A DNA stretch of 64,000 bases from Actinobacteria bacterium UBA6100 (GCA_002423585.1 DIWS01000012.1:62001-126000), one strand, 5' to 3'; shown: positions 24,152 through 32,802, counted from the stretch's first letter. The notes: generated from the sequence alone by a model not told the origin. Numbers and translations: made by a program.

Positions 24152-25171
24152 ATGTCCGATCTTCCGCGCCGCGCGCTCGATGCACTGAGGTCCCGTTGGT
24201 TCGTGAAGGGCGCCTTCTTCGTCCTGTTCGTCTGGCTCGCCTCGCGCCTGCTGGCGTTCGCGAGCTGGGCCAGGGGCGAGGGTCCGTACGTGGCGAGGCC
24301 GGAGGCGGTGGCGGGCATTCTGCCGGTCGGCCATTTCACGAGCTTCTTCGCCTGGGTGAAGGGCGGCGGCTGGGACACCCTGCTCCCCGCGGGTCTCGTC
24401 ATCATCCTCGCCGCCCTCGCCCTCTCGCTGCTGTTCAAGCGCGGCTTCTGCGGTTGGATCTGCCCGGTCGGCACGGTGTGGGAGACCGCAGCCGCTCTCG
24501 GCAGGAAGCTCCTCGGCGGCAAGAACATCCGCCTGCCGAAGTGGCTCGATCTCGCCGGGCGTGCGCTGCGGTACGTGATCGGTGCGCTCTTCTTCGCGTT
24601 TGTGGGGCTGGTGTCGATCCCCGAGGCGCTCGGTTTCCGCGAGCTGCCGTACATGTGGGTAGCGGACATCAAGATCATCGAGGGGTTCGGGCATCCGCTG
24701 TTCCTGATCGTGGCCGCACTCGCGTTCGTGGTCTCGATGCTGCTCGGCCCGGTGTGGTGCCGCTACGTCTGCCCGCTCGGGGCGCTCTACTCGGTGGTGG
24801 GGATGGCGTCGCCGTGCGCGGTCACGCGTGATGCCGAGACGTGCATAGACTGCTCGCGCTGCACCAGATCGTGCCACGCGGGTATCGACGTGCAGCACGC
24901 GGGCACCGTGCGCTCGCCCGAGTGCGACGGCTGCATGGACTGTGTGAAGGTCTGCCCGGTGGAGGGCTGCCTCGAAGCGAAGGCAGCCGGGCGCGTGCGC
25001 ATCGCGTGGTGGGCGTGGCCGCTGCTCGTGGTGATGCTGTGGTTCGGGATCATCGGCGCGGCGAAGTTCACCGGCAACTGGGACACGACGATCCCTGACG
25101 AGACGTTCCGGCAGGTCATCGGCTCGGGCCTGCTCGAAGAGACGACGCCGATGGCACCTCAGCGGCAGTAG
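24152..25171 (+). CDS. NapH/NosR-type polyferredoxin membrane protein
   Basis: A 339-residue integral membrane iron-sulfur protein. Helices occur near residues 18-37, 74-95, 135-155, 180-200 and 285-305. Two CxxxCP membrane-edge motifs (CGWICPVGT and CRYVCPLGA) are followed by two ferredoxin clusters (CIDCSRCTRSC and CDGCMDCVKVCPVEGC). This is the layout of the NapH/NosR/CcoG relatives that pass electrons across or along the membrane. The partner is not adjacent, so the electron donor and acceptor are unknown. Start chosen at the ATG with AGAGGT. Confidence 0.9.
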   Translation: MSDLPRRALDALRSRWFVKGAFFVLFVWLASRLLAFASWARGEGPYVARPEAVAGILPVGHFTSFFAWVKGGGWDTLLPAGLVIILAALALSLLFKRGFCGWICPVGTVWETAAALGRKLLGGKNIRLPKWLDLAGRALRYVIGALFFAFVGLVSIPEALGFRELPYMWVADIKIIEGFGHPLFLIVAALAFVVSMLLGPVWCRYVCPLGALYSVVGMASPCAVTRDAETCIDCSRCTRSCHAGIDVQHAGTVRSPECDGCMDCVKVCPVEGCLEAKAAGRVRIAWWAWPLLVVMLWFGIIGAAKFTGNWDTTIPDETFRQVIGSGLLEETTPMAPQRQ

Positions 25172-25229
25172 TCGGAGCGCGCCATCAAGGAGTAGGCTCA
25201 CAGGAGAACCGACCGCTCAGGGGGTGCCG

Positions 25230-25508
25230 ATGTCAGCCGACGAAGTGGTCCGGGCGCACCTTGTCATCAGCGGGCGCGTCCAGGGCGTCTACTTCCGCGC
25301 CGAGACGGCCCGGCATGCGCGCGCTGCGGGGCTTGAGGGATGGGTCCGCAACGCTGGCGACGAGGTGGAGGCGGCCTTCGAGGGACCGCGCGCGGCGGTC
25401 GAGAGTCTGATCGCCTGGTGCCACGAGGGGCCGCCACAGGCATCGGTCGACCGCGTGGACGTCCGCTGGGGCAAGCCCGAAGGAACCAGCGGCTTCAGCA
25501 TACGGTGA
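25230..25508 (+). CDS. acyP: Acylphosphatase
   Basis: A 92-residue acylphosphatase. Catalytic R23 lies in GRVQGVYFR and N41 in GWVRNAGD, the same spacing as in the muscle enzyme. It hydrolyses acyl phosphates such as carbamoyl phosphate or acetyl phosphate. The ATG at 25230 sits behind AGGGGGT; a GTG two codons earlier is the alternative. It converges on the SRPBCC gene three bases away. Confidence 0.97.
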   Translation: MSADEVVRAHLVISGRVQGVYFRAETARHARAAGLEGWVRNAGDEVEAAFEGPRAAVESLIAWCHEGPPQASVDRVDVRWGKPEGTSGFSIR

Positions 25509-25511
25509 TGT

Positions 25512-26216
25512 TCAGTCCTCAAGCGCTTCGGCGGTCCGCTTGATCCCCATCATGGTCTTGTGCGAGAACAGCGCACCGCCGAAGTTGAGCGGGCCGTTCC
25601 ACAGCCATCTCGTGAAGCCCGTGTCCGTGCCATCGGCGCGCAGGCGCACGACCAGGCGCGTGCCGCCGTCACTCGTGGGCGTGAGGACCCACGCCATCGT
25701 ATTCGCGCTCCATGTCTCGGGCAGCGGCGTAGATGCGAGCTCCTCGTGCGACACGGACCCTGTGTACATCACGAACGACTCGTTCGGCACGAGCTCGACC
25801 ACCTCGTAGGCCACCGCGTCGTTTATCCAGATCTCATCGCCCACCGCCACGTCCTGCAGCTCCGGAACGATCCGCGTGGAGTAGTGCCCGTCGATGAAGT
25901 CGGACGACTTGGTGGCGTGGTAGAACCAGTCCCAGCCGTACCAGCCCGCTCGGTGCTGCCCCATCTGTTGGATGAGCGCGTAGACGACCTCGGGCGGCGC
26001 GGCGATCGTGACCGCTTTGGTCGAGATCTCTCGCTCGGCCGGCACGACATCGTCACCCGGTAGCACGGCAGCCACCTCCTCGGGCGTCGCTCCCCACGAG
26101 TCGGTGTACCACCGCGTTGCGGGCGGCACGAACAGCAGGCCGAGAACGAGGATGCCGAGAAGAGCGCCGAACGCGATTGCCGTGCCGCGCAGCAGACGCA
26201 GAATGCTCAATCTCAT
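25512..26216 (-). CDS. SRPBCC-domain protein with N-terminal membrane anchor
   Basis: A 234-residue protein. One membrane helix near residues 9-31 (TAIAFGALLGILVLGLLFVPP) anchors it, followed by an SRPBCC/START-like ligand-binding domain (ITIAAPPEVVYALIQQMGQHRAGWYGWDWFYHA, here in part, through TRLVVRLRADG). Such domains bind hydrophobic ligands. Ligand unknown. AAGGGGAG precedes the ATG. The upstream gene, a polytopic membrane protein, ends 14 bp away on the same strand, suggesting a two-gene operon. Confidence 0.75.
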   Translation of the reverse strand: MRLSILRLLRGTAIAFGALLGILVLGLLFVPPATRWYTDSWGATPEEVAAVLPGDDVVPAEREISTKAVTIAAPPEVVYALIQQMGQHRAGWYGWDWFYHATKSSDFIDGHYSTRIVPELQDVAVGDEIWINDAVAYEVVELVPNESFVMYTGSVSHEELASTPLPETWSANTMAWVLTPTSDGGTRLVVRLRADGTDTGFTRWLWNGPLNFGGALFSHKTMMGIKRTAEALED

Positions 26217-26230
26217 TGTGACTCCCCTTG

Positions 26231-27031
26231 TCAGCTCAGCGACGTGCCGGTCGAGACCATATACACGAGCACGGGGAGCAGCGCATCGAGCGCGAAGTGC
26301 CCCGCCATCATGTACGGGAGGACGGTCGGACGGCGGTGAACCAGGTAGCCCGTCCATATCGCGAACGGCAGGAATTTCACCGCGAGCCACAGGTCGTATC
26401 GCCAGTCGAGTTGGAAGCTGAAGAACATGTGCTGCACCGAGAGCACCGAGCCGACCAGCAGGATCGTGAGCCACACGGTCATTCCGCGAGCGCGCAGCCG
26501 CGGCGCGACGTAGCCCCAGTACAGCGGCAGTTCGGCGAAGGCATGGATGGTGGGCATGAGGACGAACAACGGATAGACCGCGAGAAGAGGGAGCGGCTGG
26601 AACAACATGTCATTGGGGAATGCGGCGTCTCCCCACAGAGCCTTCGCGAGCACCAGGCCTGGTGGTTGTGCCACGACCGCCGTGACCGCCAGACCGAGTA
26701 CCAGCCAGAGGAGGTCGCCCTTCCACGAAGTCCGGTTGATGAAGTACACGTCTCGCAGACGAAGCCCTTCGGCATGCGCGAACCGGCGCATCAGCACCAC
26801 GGTCACAACGTTGGTGACGGTCACGAACCACAGCCACCAGGCAGCAGACTCGCGAACCGCATCGGCGCTTCCACGCGCGGCGAAGACGCCCGCCACAGTC
26901 AGCAGCAGCGCGAAGGAAAGTAGAGGCCGAAGGGCGAGCATGGCCCATACCCGCCTCGCGGGGATGGCGCCATCGCGCACGAGCGACTCGAGTTGTCGCG
27001 GTGCGTTCGGCAGAACAGCAGCGTCGTACAT
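26231..27031 (-). CDS. Polytopic membrane protein, degenerate CPBP-like
   Basis: A 266-residue protein with about seven to eight membrane helices. The C-terminal half carries a pattern like that of CPBP/CAAX-type proteases: a first motif that reads AELPLYWGY where active members have EExxxR, a second with VQHMFFSF, and a third MMAGHFALDALLP with HxxxD. The loss of the double Glu and Arg suggests an inactive or altered relative. Start at the ATG behind GGGGGT. It precedes the SRPBCC gene by 14 bp. Confidence 0.55.
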   Translation of the reverse strand: MYDAAVLPNAPRQLESLVRDGAIPARRVWAMLALRPLLSFALLLTVAGVFAARGSADAVRESAAWWLWFVTVTNVVTVVLMRRFAHAEGLRLRDVYFINRTSWKGDLLWLVLGLAVTAVVAQPPGLVLAKALWGDAAFPNDMLFQPLPLLAVYPLFVLMPTIHAFAELPLYWGYVAPRLRARGMTVWLTILLVGSVLSVQHMFFSFQLDWRYDLWLAVKFLPFAIWTGYLVHRRPTVLPYMMAGHFALDALLPVLVYMVSTGTSLS

Positions 27032-27137
27032 TCGGACCCCCGCAGCCGGCCGACGTTCTCTGCTTGATGCAACCGCACCCACGCATAGCGTAGCCGCACA
27101 ACCGACCGTATGGAAGCATCTAGGGGGTCTCTGCCGC

Positions 27138-29336
27138 CTACCCTTTCCGCACCAGAAAGCACTGGTGGATGCGCGACGTGCGCGCGAAGTCAGGCGGGAT
27201 CGTCGCAGGCGTGATGTCCTCGACCACGAGGTGCGCGAGCGCTTCGTCATCGAGCTTGAATGTGCGCAGGTTCGTCGAGAAGATGAGCACGCCCTCGGCG
27301 CCGAGGAGCGCGGCCGCGTCGTCGATCAGCCGCACGTGGTCACGCTGCACGTCGAAGGTCCGCTCGGTCATCTTCTTGCTGGACGAGTAGGTGGGCGGGT
27401 CGCAAAACACGAGCCCGTACGGGTCGGCCAGTCCACTCTCAACCCGCCGGCGCTCCTCGGCGAGCCAGCGGGTCGCGTCGGTCGCGAAGTAGCGCACACC
27501 CTTGAGCTCGTCGAGGTCGTTGAGCGCCATGTTGCGCCTCGCCCACTCGAGATACGTCTCCGACAGATCGACGGTGTTGATGGCGACCGCGCCGCCCGCG
27601 GCGGCGTACACGCTCGCCGCACCCGTGTAGGCGAAGAGGTTCAGGAACCGCACCCCCTCGGCCATCTCACGCACCATCGCCCGCGCGGGCCGGTGGTCCA
27701 GGAACAGCCCGGTGTCGAGATAGTCGTGCAGGTTCACCTCGAAGCGCAGACCGTCTTCGGCGACCTCCACGAACTCGCCGCGTGAGGCGAGCTTCTCGTA
27801 CTGCGAGCTGCCGCGCTGTCGGCGACGCACCTTCACCGCCACGTCGCCAGGCGCCACCTCGAGGACGTCGGCGATCACCTCGACCGCCTCGGCGAGGCGT
27901 GCCTCGGCCACGGCCGCCTCGATCTCGGGCGGAGGGGCGTACTCGGCCACGTGCGCGAAACGGCGCCCGGCGTGCGCGCCGACCCCCTCGTACAGGTCGA
28001 CGGCGACCGCGTACTCGGGCAGGTCGGCGTCGTAGACGCGGTAGGAGGTGACGTCCTCGCGCCGGGCCCACTTGCCGAGGTGGCGGAGGTTCTTGCGCAA
28101 CCGGTTGGCGAGCATCTGCGCACCGGCCGAGCGCGCCTCGGGCGCGCGGCGCACCTCGGCGCGCGTCTGCCCGCGCGAGACCTCGAAGCGGTAGAGCTTC
28201 GCCTCGATCGTGCCGTTGTAGAGCGTATGCGCCGAGGTGCTGCGAAGCCCGGTGGCGCGGGCAAGCGTCTCGTCGTTGGTCAGCACCGCCGCCCGCCAGC
28301 CATCGAACTCCGCGAGCAACCGCTCGCCGAACGTGGCGTACAGCGGCGCGAGGGCCTCGGCCTCGCCCAGCCGGACGCCGTAGGGCGGGTTGGTCACCAC
28401 CAGGCCCGGCAGAGCGCCCTCGGGTGCCGTGAGCTCCGTCAGCTCACGCTGCCGGAGCGTGATCGCGCCCCCGAGCCCGGCGCGCTTCGCACACGCGCGT
28501 GCGAGCTCGATGGCCCGCGCATCGGCGTCGTAGCCGGCGATCAGCCCGAGCCGCGTCCGACCCGCCTCGGCACGGTCGTCAGCCTCATCGAGCAGCGCGT
28601 GCCACACCTCGGCATCGTGACCGAGCCATCCCGAGAAGCCCCAGTGCTCCCGCATGAGCCCCGGCGCGGAATCGGCCGCCATGAGCGCGCCCTCGACGAG
28701 GAGCGTGCCCGAGCCGCACATCGGGTCGACGAGCGTGCCTCCTGTGGCCGCGACCTCCGGCCAGCCGGCGCGCACGAGCACCGCCGCTGCGAGGTTCTCC
28801 TTCAGCGGCGCCTCGGCCTGTTCGCCCGGCGTCCGGTAGCCGCGCTCGTGCAGCGGTGTGCCGGAGAGGTCGATCGAGAGCAGCGCGCCTTCGCGGGCGA
28901 GCCGTATGTTCACGCGTACGTCCGGTCGCTCGAAATCCACCGAAGGCCGCTCACCCGTCAACTCACGCAACCGGTCGACGATGGCGTCCTTGGCCTTCTG
29001 CGCGGCGAAGCGTGTGTGCGTGAGGCCCGAGGTCGTGCCGACCACGTCGATCGCAAGCGTACCGTCGGGGGCGAGATGACCCTCCCATGGCACCGCCGCG
29101 ACACCGGCGTACAGCTCCTCGGCGGTGGCGGCGGGGAATTCCGTGAGGTTGAGCAGCACGCGGCTCGCAAGCCGCGACCACAGGCAGGCGCGGTAGCCGG
29201 CCTCGAGTGGGCCCGTGAAGGTCACCGCCGCGCGCGTCTCCCGCACCTCGGCAAGACCGAGCGCGCGCAACTCGGCGGCGAGCAGCGGCTCGACGCTCTT
29301 CGGACAGGTGGCGGCGTATCGGAACGTGGTGGTCAT
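27138..29336 (-). CDS. rlmKL: Bifunctional 23S rRNA methyltransferase RlmKL
   Basis: A 732-residue fusion. The N-terminal half has a THUMP domain and an RlmL-like N2-guanine methylase with DPMCGSGTLLVEGALMA and the catalytic NPPYG. The C-terminal half is an RlmK-like m7G methylase with FLDHRPARAMVREMA, LNLFAYTGAASVYAAAGG and CDPPTYSSSKKM. In E. coli, the enzyme modifies 23S rRNA G2445 and G2069. The fusion is typical of gammaproteobacteria and occurs in some other groups. ATG at 29334-29336; no strong ribosome-binding site is seen, so a nearby alternative start is possible. Confidence 0.95.
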   Translation of the reverse strand: MTTTFRYAATCPKSVEPLLAAELRALGLAEVRETRAAVTFTGPLEAGYRACLWSRLASRVLLNLTEFPAATAEELYAGVAAVPWEGHLAPDGTLAIDVVGTTSGLTHTRFAAQKAKDAIVDRLRELTGERPSVDFERPDVRVNIRLAREGALLSIDLSGTPLHERGYRTPGEQAEAPLKENLAAAVLVRAGWPEVAATGGTLVDPMCGSGTLLVEGALMAADSAPGLMREHWGFSGWLGHDAEVWHALLDEADDRAEAGRTRLGLIAGYDADARAIELARACAKRAGLGGAITLRQRELTELTAPEGALPGLVVTNPPYGVRLGEAEALAPLYATFGERLLAEFDGWRAAVLTNDETLARATGLRSTSAHTLYNGTIEAKLYRFEVSRGQTRAEVRRAPEARSAGAQMLANRLRKNLRHLGKWARREDVTSYRVYDADLPEYAVAVDLYEGVGAHAGRRFAHVAEYAPPPEIEAAVAEARLAEAVEVIADVLEVAPGDVAVKVRRRQRGSSQYEKLASRGEFVEVAEDGLRFEVNLHDYLDTGLFLDHRPARAMVREMAEGVRFLNLFAYTGAASVYAAAGGAVAINTVDLSETYLEWARRNMALNDLDELKGVRYFATDATRWLAEERRRVESGLADPYGLVFCDPPTYSSSKKMTERTFDVQRDHVRLIDDAAALLGAEGVLIFSTNLRTFKLDDEALAHLVVEDITPATIPPDFARTSRIHQCFLVRKG

Positions 29337-29382
29337 GCGGGCACCGTAGCACGAGCCGCGCCTCACGCGCGACGCGCGCCCG

Positions 29383-29976
29383 CTAGGGCTCGTCCTCGCC
29401 GAGCAGGAGGCGAAGCGCCATGTGCGCCTGCGCAGCTGCGGCCACCATCACGCGGGAGGCGTACAGCGGCAGGCTGGCGCACACGCTGCTCGTGAGGTCG
29501 CCCACCAGGTAGAGCCGCTCGGCCAGACGCTCGGTGACGATCAGGTTGGCCGAGCCGAGGCCGGCGATACCCGAGGCGGTCACGAGGGACATCCCGGGGA
29601 GGTGGTCCATGAACGCTGCCGTGATCATCGCCTTGGTGTCCGCGGCGTCCACGGCCTCGACAGCCACCTCTGCATCGCTGATCGCCGCCACGAGCGTGGA
29701 GGTCGTGAGGCGCTCGGGCACCAGCGTGAGGTCCACGTCCGGCCGGATCCGCCGCAGGTTCACCGCCAGCGCATCGGTCTTGAGCATCCCCACCTGGTCG
29801 GCAAAGAACGCCTGCCGGTTCAGGTTCGACTCGCACACCGTGTCGAAATCGATGAGCACGAGGTGGCCGACTCCGGCTCGCACGAGCATCTCGGCCACGT
29901 TGCTGCCCAGGCCCCCACAACCGATGATCGCCACTCGCTTGTCCGCGAGTCGCGGATCGGTGTCCCATTCCGGCAT
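29383..29976 (-). CDS. ThiF/MoeB-type E1 adenylyltransferase (short ThiF)
   Basis: A 197-residue E1-like enzyme. The nucleotide loop is IIGCGGLGSNVAEMLVRAGVG, followed by LIDFDTVCESNLNRQAFF with the catalytic Arg and the conserved DAADTKAMI region. It lacks the paired zinc cysteines of MoeB and matches the short ThiF type of clostridia. It activates the C-terminal Gly-Gly of a sulfur carrier as the acyl-adenylate. It starts five bases after the MoaD-like gene, which ends in Gly-Gly, and lies below the AOR. The pair therefore probably supplies sulfur to the pterin cofactor. Confidence 0.9.
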   Translation of the reverse strand: MPEWDTDPRLADKRVAIIGCGGLGSNVAEMLVRAGVGHLVLIDFDTVCESNLNRQAFFADQVGMLKTDALAVNLRRIRPDVDLTLVPERLTTSTLVAAISDAEVAVEAVDAADTKAMITAAFMDHLPGMSLVTASGIAGLGSANLIVTERLAERLYLVGDLTSSVCASLPLYASRVMVAAAAQAHMALRLLLGEDEP

Positions 29977-29981
29977 CCCTG

Positions 29982-30221
29982 TCAGCCCCCTGCCACCGGC
30001 GGAAAGATCGCGAGGCGATCGCCCTCGCGCAGCACCTGGTCCTCCGGCGCATGCCGGCTGTTCACGAACACCACACGGGGTTCGTCGGGCAATCCTATCA
30101 TCGCAATGACATCGGCGATGGTGGTGCCCTCCTCCAGATCGAACGTGCGCGAGTGCCGCCCGCCACGACCGTCGGGCTGGAACGTGGCGAGATATGCGAA
30201 GAGGACCACATCGACCTTCAC
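29982..30221 (-). CDS. MoaD/ThiS-type sulfur-carrier protein with Gly-Gly end
   Basis: A 79-residue ubiquitin-fold protein. It starts VKVDVVLFAYLATFQPDG and ends DRLAIFPPVAGG. The exposed C-terminal GG and FPPVAGG are the MoaD signature, the site of thiocarboxylation. The GTG at 30219-30221 has GGAGG five bases upstream. Located between AOR copy 2 and the E1 gene, it is probably dedicated to tungsten or molybdenum pterin assembly for this AOR. Confidence 0.92.
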   Translation of the reverse strand: MKVDVVLFAYLATFQPDGRGGRHSRTFDLEEGTTIADVIAMIGLPDEPRVVFVNSRHAPEDQVLREGDRLAIFPPVAGG

Positions 30222-30238
30222 GTCAGCCTCCGAAGACA

Positions 30239-30284
30239 CACACGCCCGTGGCACCGCGGGTTTCACGATGCCACGGGTCGTGTG
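30239..30284 (-). terminator. Strong intercistronic hairpin between AOR copy 2 and the MoaD gene
   Basis: CACACG plus CCCGTGGCA pair with TGCCACGGG plus CGTGTG across one unpaired T, giving 15 base pairs with a 15-base loop. It follows the AOR stop by 15 bp. The downstream run is only weakly T-rich (TGTCTTC), so it may attenuate or stabilise the message rather than end it. Confidence 0.5.
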
Positions 30285-30299
30285 GTGCGCGCCAGGTGC

Positions 30300-32087
30300 C
30301 TACTTGATGCCGAGCTGTGCCGCAACCTCGGGCACGAACGCGTAGACGCTGTCGAGCTCCTCGTCGGTCACGGTGAAGACCACGTCATGCGGCGCGAGCT
30401 TCTCCTCGAGGAAGAACTTAGGCAGACGGTCGTCGGCGTTGGTGAAGCCGGCGTGCTCGTTGAACAGCCGCTCGTAGGTGAGCGTCTCCTTGCCGAGCTG
30501 CATCAGCGCATCAGCATCCCACGCCTCGCCCGTGTGGGCAGCGGCCATCTCGTGGATCGCCTCGAACGCCTCGGGCATATCGAGCACCGCGAACGCGACG
30601 AAGATGCAGAAGCCGAGCGAGTCGAGCATGGCCGTGGCGATCTGCAGACCCTGCGAGAGGGCAGCCTGGCCCTCGGGCTTGAGCGGATCGACCGTGCCGC
30701 CCACGGCGAGCACGTTGCTCGTGATGGTGTAGCCGGCCGTATGGTCGGCGCCCATCGTGGAAGTGGCGTACGTGACGCCGATCCCCTGGATCGGGCGCGG
30801 ATCGTACGCCGGGAGGCCCTGGTGCTTGACGACCGGGATGTTCTTGACCCCGAACGCCAGGCCGGTCGCCTCGGCACCATCGCCGAGGATCTTCCCGAGC
30901 TCGGTCCCCTTGCCGATCTCATCGAGTGCCGCGAGCGCCGCCGGGCCGTCTCCGAAGGCGATCTTGCCTGATGCCATGTAGACGCCCAGCATGACGCCGG
31001 CCTCGATGGTGTCGATGCCGATGTCCCCGCACTTGCGGTCGAGCGCGGCCACCGTGTCCATGTCACTGATTCCACAGTTGGCCCCAAGCGACCAGGCGCT
31101 CTCGTACTCCGGGCCCTTGGTCATGTAGTGGCCGTCTTTGTCCACATAGTACCGGGAGCACTGGATGACGCAGCCGGTGTGGCAGCCGTGCTTGACGTTG
31201 CCGCCGCGCTCCAACGTGATCTCGCGCATGGTCTCGCCCGAGATGCCCTCCACGCCTTCGAACTGACCGCTCGAGAAGTTGCGTGTGGGATACCCGCCAG
31301 CCTCGTTGATGATGTTGGCAAGCACGTTGGTGCCGTAGGTGGGAAGCGCCGTGCCGGTGACGGCATGCGTCGTCAGCGCGTTGGCGAACTTCCTGACCGC
31401 AGCCGTGAACGCTTCCTTGTCGGCATGCTCCGTGCCCTTCAGGCCCTCCTCGAAGATCGCGATGAGTTTGAGGCCCTTGCTGCCCATCACCGCACCGAGA
31501 CCACCACGACCGGCGAACCGGTTCGGATAGCCGTGCGGGTCGGTCATCGCGATGCCGGCGGACTTCATGCCCATCTCGCCGGTCGGGCCGATGGTGATGA
31601 ACGACGCCTTGTCGCTGAACCGATGCTCCGCCGCCTCGATACCCTTGGCCACGGCCACCGTCTCGTACGTCCCAAGACCCTTCAGGTCATGACGTGCGAC
31701 GAGATCGATCATGCCATCGGGGAACAGCCGCAAGACATAGGACACGGTCTTGTCCGCCGGGACGCCCTCGATGATGATCGCCGCGATGCCCATCTTCCCC
31801 AGTGCGTGCGCAGCCGTCCCGCCTGAGTTCGACTCCTTGATGCCGCCGGTGAGCGGGCTCTTGGCGCCAATCGAAATACGTCCGCCGTTCGGTGCCGCCG
31901 TGCCGCCGAGCAGACCGGGGGCGATGATCAGCTTGTTGTCCGGTCCCAGCGGATCCGCGTCGGCCGGCACCTCCTTGAACACGAGCGCGGAGGTCAGCGC
32001 CCGGCCACCGTAGCGAGCCCACGCAGCAGGAAGAGGTTCCTTACTGATAGCTCCGGTGGCCATGTTGACACGCACGATCTCACGCAT
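30300..32087 (-). CDS. Aldehyde ferredoxin oxidoreductase family protein, copy 2
   Basis: A 595-residue AOR-family protein, clearly distinct from copy 1. The cofactor domain has YGGRALTSALVFKEV, KSPLTGGIKESNSGGTAAHALGK (quoted in part) and GRGGLGAVMGSKGLK. Cluster ligands are C302, C306 and C310 in CHTGCVIQC, plus the Cys in SLGFC; note the CxxxCxxxC spacing. The middle motif is GDIGIDTIEAGVM. The substrate may be a different aldehyde or acid. The ATG at 32085-32087 has AAGGGAG. It is flanked by two MoaD-like genes and a ThiF gene, a set often seen around AORs. Confidence 0.93.
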   Translation of the reverse strand: MREIVRVNMATGAISKEPLPAAWARYGGRALTSALVFKEVPADADPLGPDNKLIIAPGLLGGTAAPNGGRISIGAKSPLTGGIKESNSGGTAAHALGKMGIAAIIIEGVPADKTVSYVLRLFPDGMIDLVARHDLKGLGTYETVAVAKGIEAAEHRFSDKASFITIGPTGEMGMKSAGIAMTDPHGYPNRFAGRGGLGAVMGSKGLKLIAIFEEGLKGTEHADKEAFTAAVRKFANALTTHAVTGTALPTYGTNVLANIINEAGGYPTRNFSSGQFEGVEGISGETMREITLERGGNVKHGCHTGCVIQCSRYYVDKDGHYMTKGPEYESAWSLGANCGISDMDTVAALDRKCGDIGIDTIEAGVMLGVYMASGKIAFGDGPAALAALDEIGKGTELGKILGDGAEATGLAFGVKNIPVVKHQGLPAYDPRPIQGIGVTYATSTMGADHTAGYTITSNVLAVGGTVDPLKPEGQAALSQGLQIATAMLDSLGFCIFVAFAVLDMPEAFEAIHEMAAAHTGEAWDADALMQLGKETLTYERLFNEHAGFTNADDRLPKFFLEEKLAPHDVVFTVTDEELDSVYAFVPEVAAQLGIK

Positions 32088-32222
32088 ATGCCGCTCCCTT
32101 CGATTGTTCACGACGCCGCCCACTGGCCGGGGAGCGCACGTCGCGCTGATCCACCATGCAGTACTTCCCCCCATCGGAGGTGTTCCGAGCGGTGCGGTGT
32201 CCGCTTTCCCTCACGTCGGCGC

Positions 32223-32528
32223 CTATCCTTCACCCTCCTCCTTGCCTGCTGCATACAGCCCGAGGAAGAACCGGTGCGGTCCGGGGGTTCCCTTGGGAAC
32301 GAAAGCCACACGGTCGCCGGGGGCGATGTGGTGGCGCATCGGGTAGACGGTACGGTTACAGAACACGCCTTCGATCAGGTCAAGTGGCAGGTCCAGCAGT
32401 TCGGCGAGGTCGGTTGCGGTGAGTCCCTCGACCGGGATGACGACGTCGGCGACGGTCGATAACCCGCGCTCCTTGCGCAGTGTGTGGAGCGCGCCGAACA
32501 TACGGACGGTCACGGTGGGATCGGGCAC
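32223..32528 (-). CDS. MoaD-like ubiquitin-fold protein of the AOR locus
   Basis: A 101-residue protein. The core (VTVRMFGALHTLRKERG and ADVVIPVEGLTATDLAELLDLPLDLIEGVF) has a ThiS/MoaD-like beta-grasp. The tail extends past the usual end: NRTVYPMRHHIAPGDRVAFVPKGTPGPHRFFLGL, here in segments, ending GKEEGEG. It does not finish in Gly-Gly, so it may not be a sulfur donor; it may bind the AOR or cofactor instead. GTG start at 32526-32528 with GAGGAGGAA upstream. It precedes AOR copy 2 by 135 bp on the same strand. Confidence 0.8.
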   Translation of the reverse strand: MPDPTVTVRMFGALHTLRKERGLSTVADVVIPVEGLTATDLAELLDLPLDLIEGVFCNRTVYPMRHHIAPGDRVAFVPKGTPGPHRFFLGLYAAGKEEGEG

Positions 32529-32657
32529 GGCGTTCCTCCTCGTGTCACAGAACTCATACCCGTTGCGGGGTCCACAGATGCATGCCATCGGGCGTCTCTT
32601 GCATATGCACCAACCCGCGTCAGTCCGCGCAGACTCGCTTTTTGGCTGCTCAGCGGC

Positions 32658-32663
32658 TATACT
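32658..32663 (+). promoter_or_regulatory. -10 box of the DEAD-box helicase gene
   Basis: TATACT, close to consensus, lies 139 bp before the helicase start. With transcription starting near 32670, the mRNA has a leader of about 130 nt. No clear -35 box is seen. Confidence 0.5.
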
Positions 32664-32739
32664 GCGTCCTCGTACCGCGCTCGCCTCTGATGCGGGCGCT
32701 CAAACCAAGACTCGGTCGTCCTTCGCTTTCCTCGTGAAC

Positions 32740-32777
32740 TGTCAGGACAACTGCGTCTGCCGCAGTGCGACCTGACA
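32740..32777 (+). promoter_or_regulatory. Two-part leader hairpin before the helicase gene
   Basis: TGTCAGG pairs with CCTGACA, and inside it ACTGCG pairs with CGCAGT around a five-base loop, with small internal loops aca and gcga. The 38-nt structure ends about ten bases before the ribosome-binding site, so it could control translation, for example by temperature or by helicase binding. Confidence 0.5.
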
Positions 32778-32802
32778 TGGCGCACGAGGAAGGAGCTCAT
32801 AC

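Noticed and set aside
32529..32802. Small plus-strand coding frames before the helicase
   Set aside because: No ribosome-binding sites and no family resemblance. A -10 box and a hairpin indicate a leader instead.
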